From an uncultured bacterium (lineage in GTDB: Bacteria > Bacteroidota > Bacteroidia > Bacteroidales > Bacteroidaceae): 44,573 nucleotides of DNA. A program made the translations under genes and the position numbers. This document shows, piece by piece, positions 43,968 through 44,573 of the stretch (position 1 is its first letter; every line of letters begins with the position of its first letter). The notes below the pieces were generated by a model. It made no database searches, was not told where the DNA came from, and saw only the letters and a program-made list of their open reading frames with translations. The stretch is from contig CAJMNM010000023.1 of the NCBI GenBank assembly GCA_905214795.1, positions 1 to 44,573 of the forward strand, in the 5' to 3' direction.

Positions 43968-44573
43968 GCATAGCATTTATCATTTATTGAAAAAGGTAAA
44001 TGATGCTTTTTTAATTGCTAATAACGAATTTCTGACTTTTTAATTGGAACTGATAAGCAGTCAGGTCTCATCAGACTGGGATGTCTTTTCCAAAATGGCA
44101 GTGCAAATTACGGCTTTTTACCCGTTTTTGCAAATAATTTTCACTTTTTGTGACAGATGTGTACATTTGTTTTGATTTCAAGCTTTGTTCTTATATTTTT
44201 TTAAATAAACCATAATCATTGTGGGGTATGATGTATATAAATATCTCTTATTAGATCTTGTTTTTATTATGAGGCAAAATATCCTCTTTGCTTATATATA
44301 CTTATCTATATAAGTACATTTTTGTTTTTGTGTGTGAAATAAGAAATGACCATGTGATAGTAATCCTGTTCAGTTTCGTTCCTAAATTAACAAAACGGGT
44401 GACTTTTTGTGTGATATAATGGTAGTTTTTCTAAAAAAATAATTTTTTTCGATTTTTTTTGCTGCGTTTCTTTAAAACTTAAAAACATGTTTTTCAACAC
44501 ATTGCTTGTATAATTAGTATAAAATATCTAATTTTGGAGAACATTTCGCCCGAAATTTTTTCTTGTAAAATTT
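43968..44573. other. AT-rich intergenic end of the window
   Basis: No reading frame of note. TACATTTG at 44162-44169 and the promoter at 44502-44536 point to the right. The rest is AT-rich leader-like sequence, probably belonging to a gene just outside the window. Confidence 0.5.
44502..44536 (+). promoter_or_regulatory. Promoter pointing out of the window
   Basis: TTG (44506-44508), 20 bases, TAATTTTG (44529-44536) fits the Bacteroidetes pattern and would serve a gene beyond the right edge. Confidence 0.5.

Overview
The window looks like chromosomal DNA from a gut Bacteroidales (Bacteroides/Phocaeicola-like). This rests on three things. Many genes are preceded by the Bacteroidetes promoter pattern TTTG-N18..20-TAnnTTTG rather than a -35/-10 pair with a Shine-Dalgarno site. 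Gene orders are typical of the group: ilvD-ilvB-ilvN-thioesterase-ilvC, rplM-rpsI-rpsB-tsf, and porU-porV. The protein families (PorU, PorV, DUF5107, sialate O-acetylesterase) also fit. Only reading was possible, so family names come from motifs and not from searches.

Bases 1-8300 are an AT-rich accessory stretch that reads as a defence island. It starts with the 3' part of a Type ISP-like restriction-methylation gene. A four-gene minus-strand operon converges on it: an unknown 291-aa protein, a four-helix membrane protein, an HNH nuclease and a single-helix membrane protein. Next come two gapless copies of a 208-bp element (87.5% identical), each carrying a promoter. They bracket an orphan LytTR regulator and a DUF2971 protein. 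The island ends with a small HXXEE membrane protein.

Bases 8400-11670 hold a GNAT acetyltransferase, a three-domain TfoX/Cdd1/DUF3795 fusion, a small membrane protein, and a 1.4-kb gene-free gap with nine copies of an AACCGTA motif in both orientations.

Bases 11671-19018 look like a small carbohydrate unit: an AraC regulator, a DUF5107-TPR protein, a sugar/H+ symporter and a secreted sialate/acetyl esterase. A flavodoxin-ferredoxin protein (EFR1 type) follows, then a short transcription unit with its own promoter and terminator (a candidate small RNA or 13-aa peptide gene), and then aroC and a SlyD-type isomerase.

Bases 22462-28552 form the branched-chain amino acid operon with an acyl-ACP thioesterase inside it. 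A GNAT gene and the ribosomal block rplM, rpsI, rpsB, tsf follow, with a structured leader before rplM. Then come a fumarylacetoacetate-hydrolase-like gene, the Type IX secretion sortase porU, porV, ispF, and a large secreted protein with a metzincin-like zinc site and a Type IX-like C-terminal tail. The window closes with metY and rlpA on the minus strand and an AT-rich gap whose last bases carry a promoter pointing out of the window.
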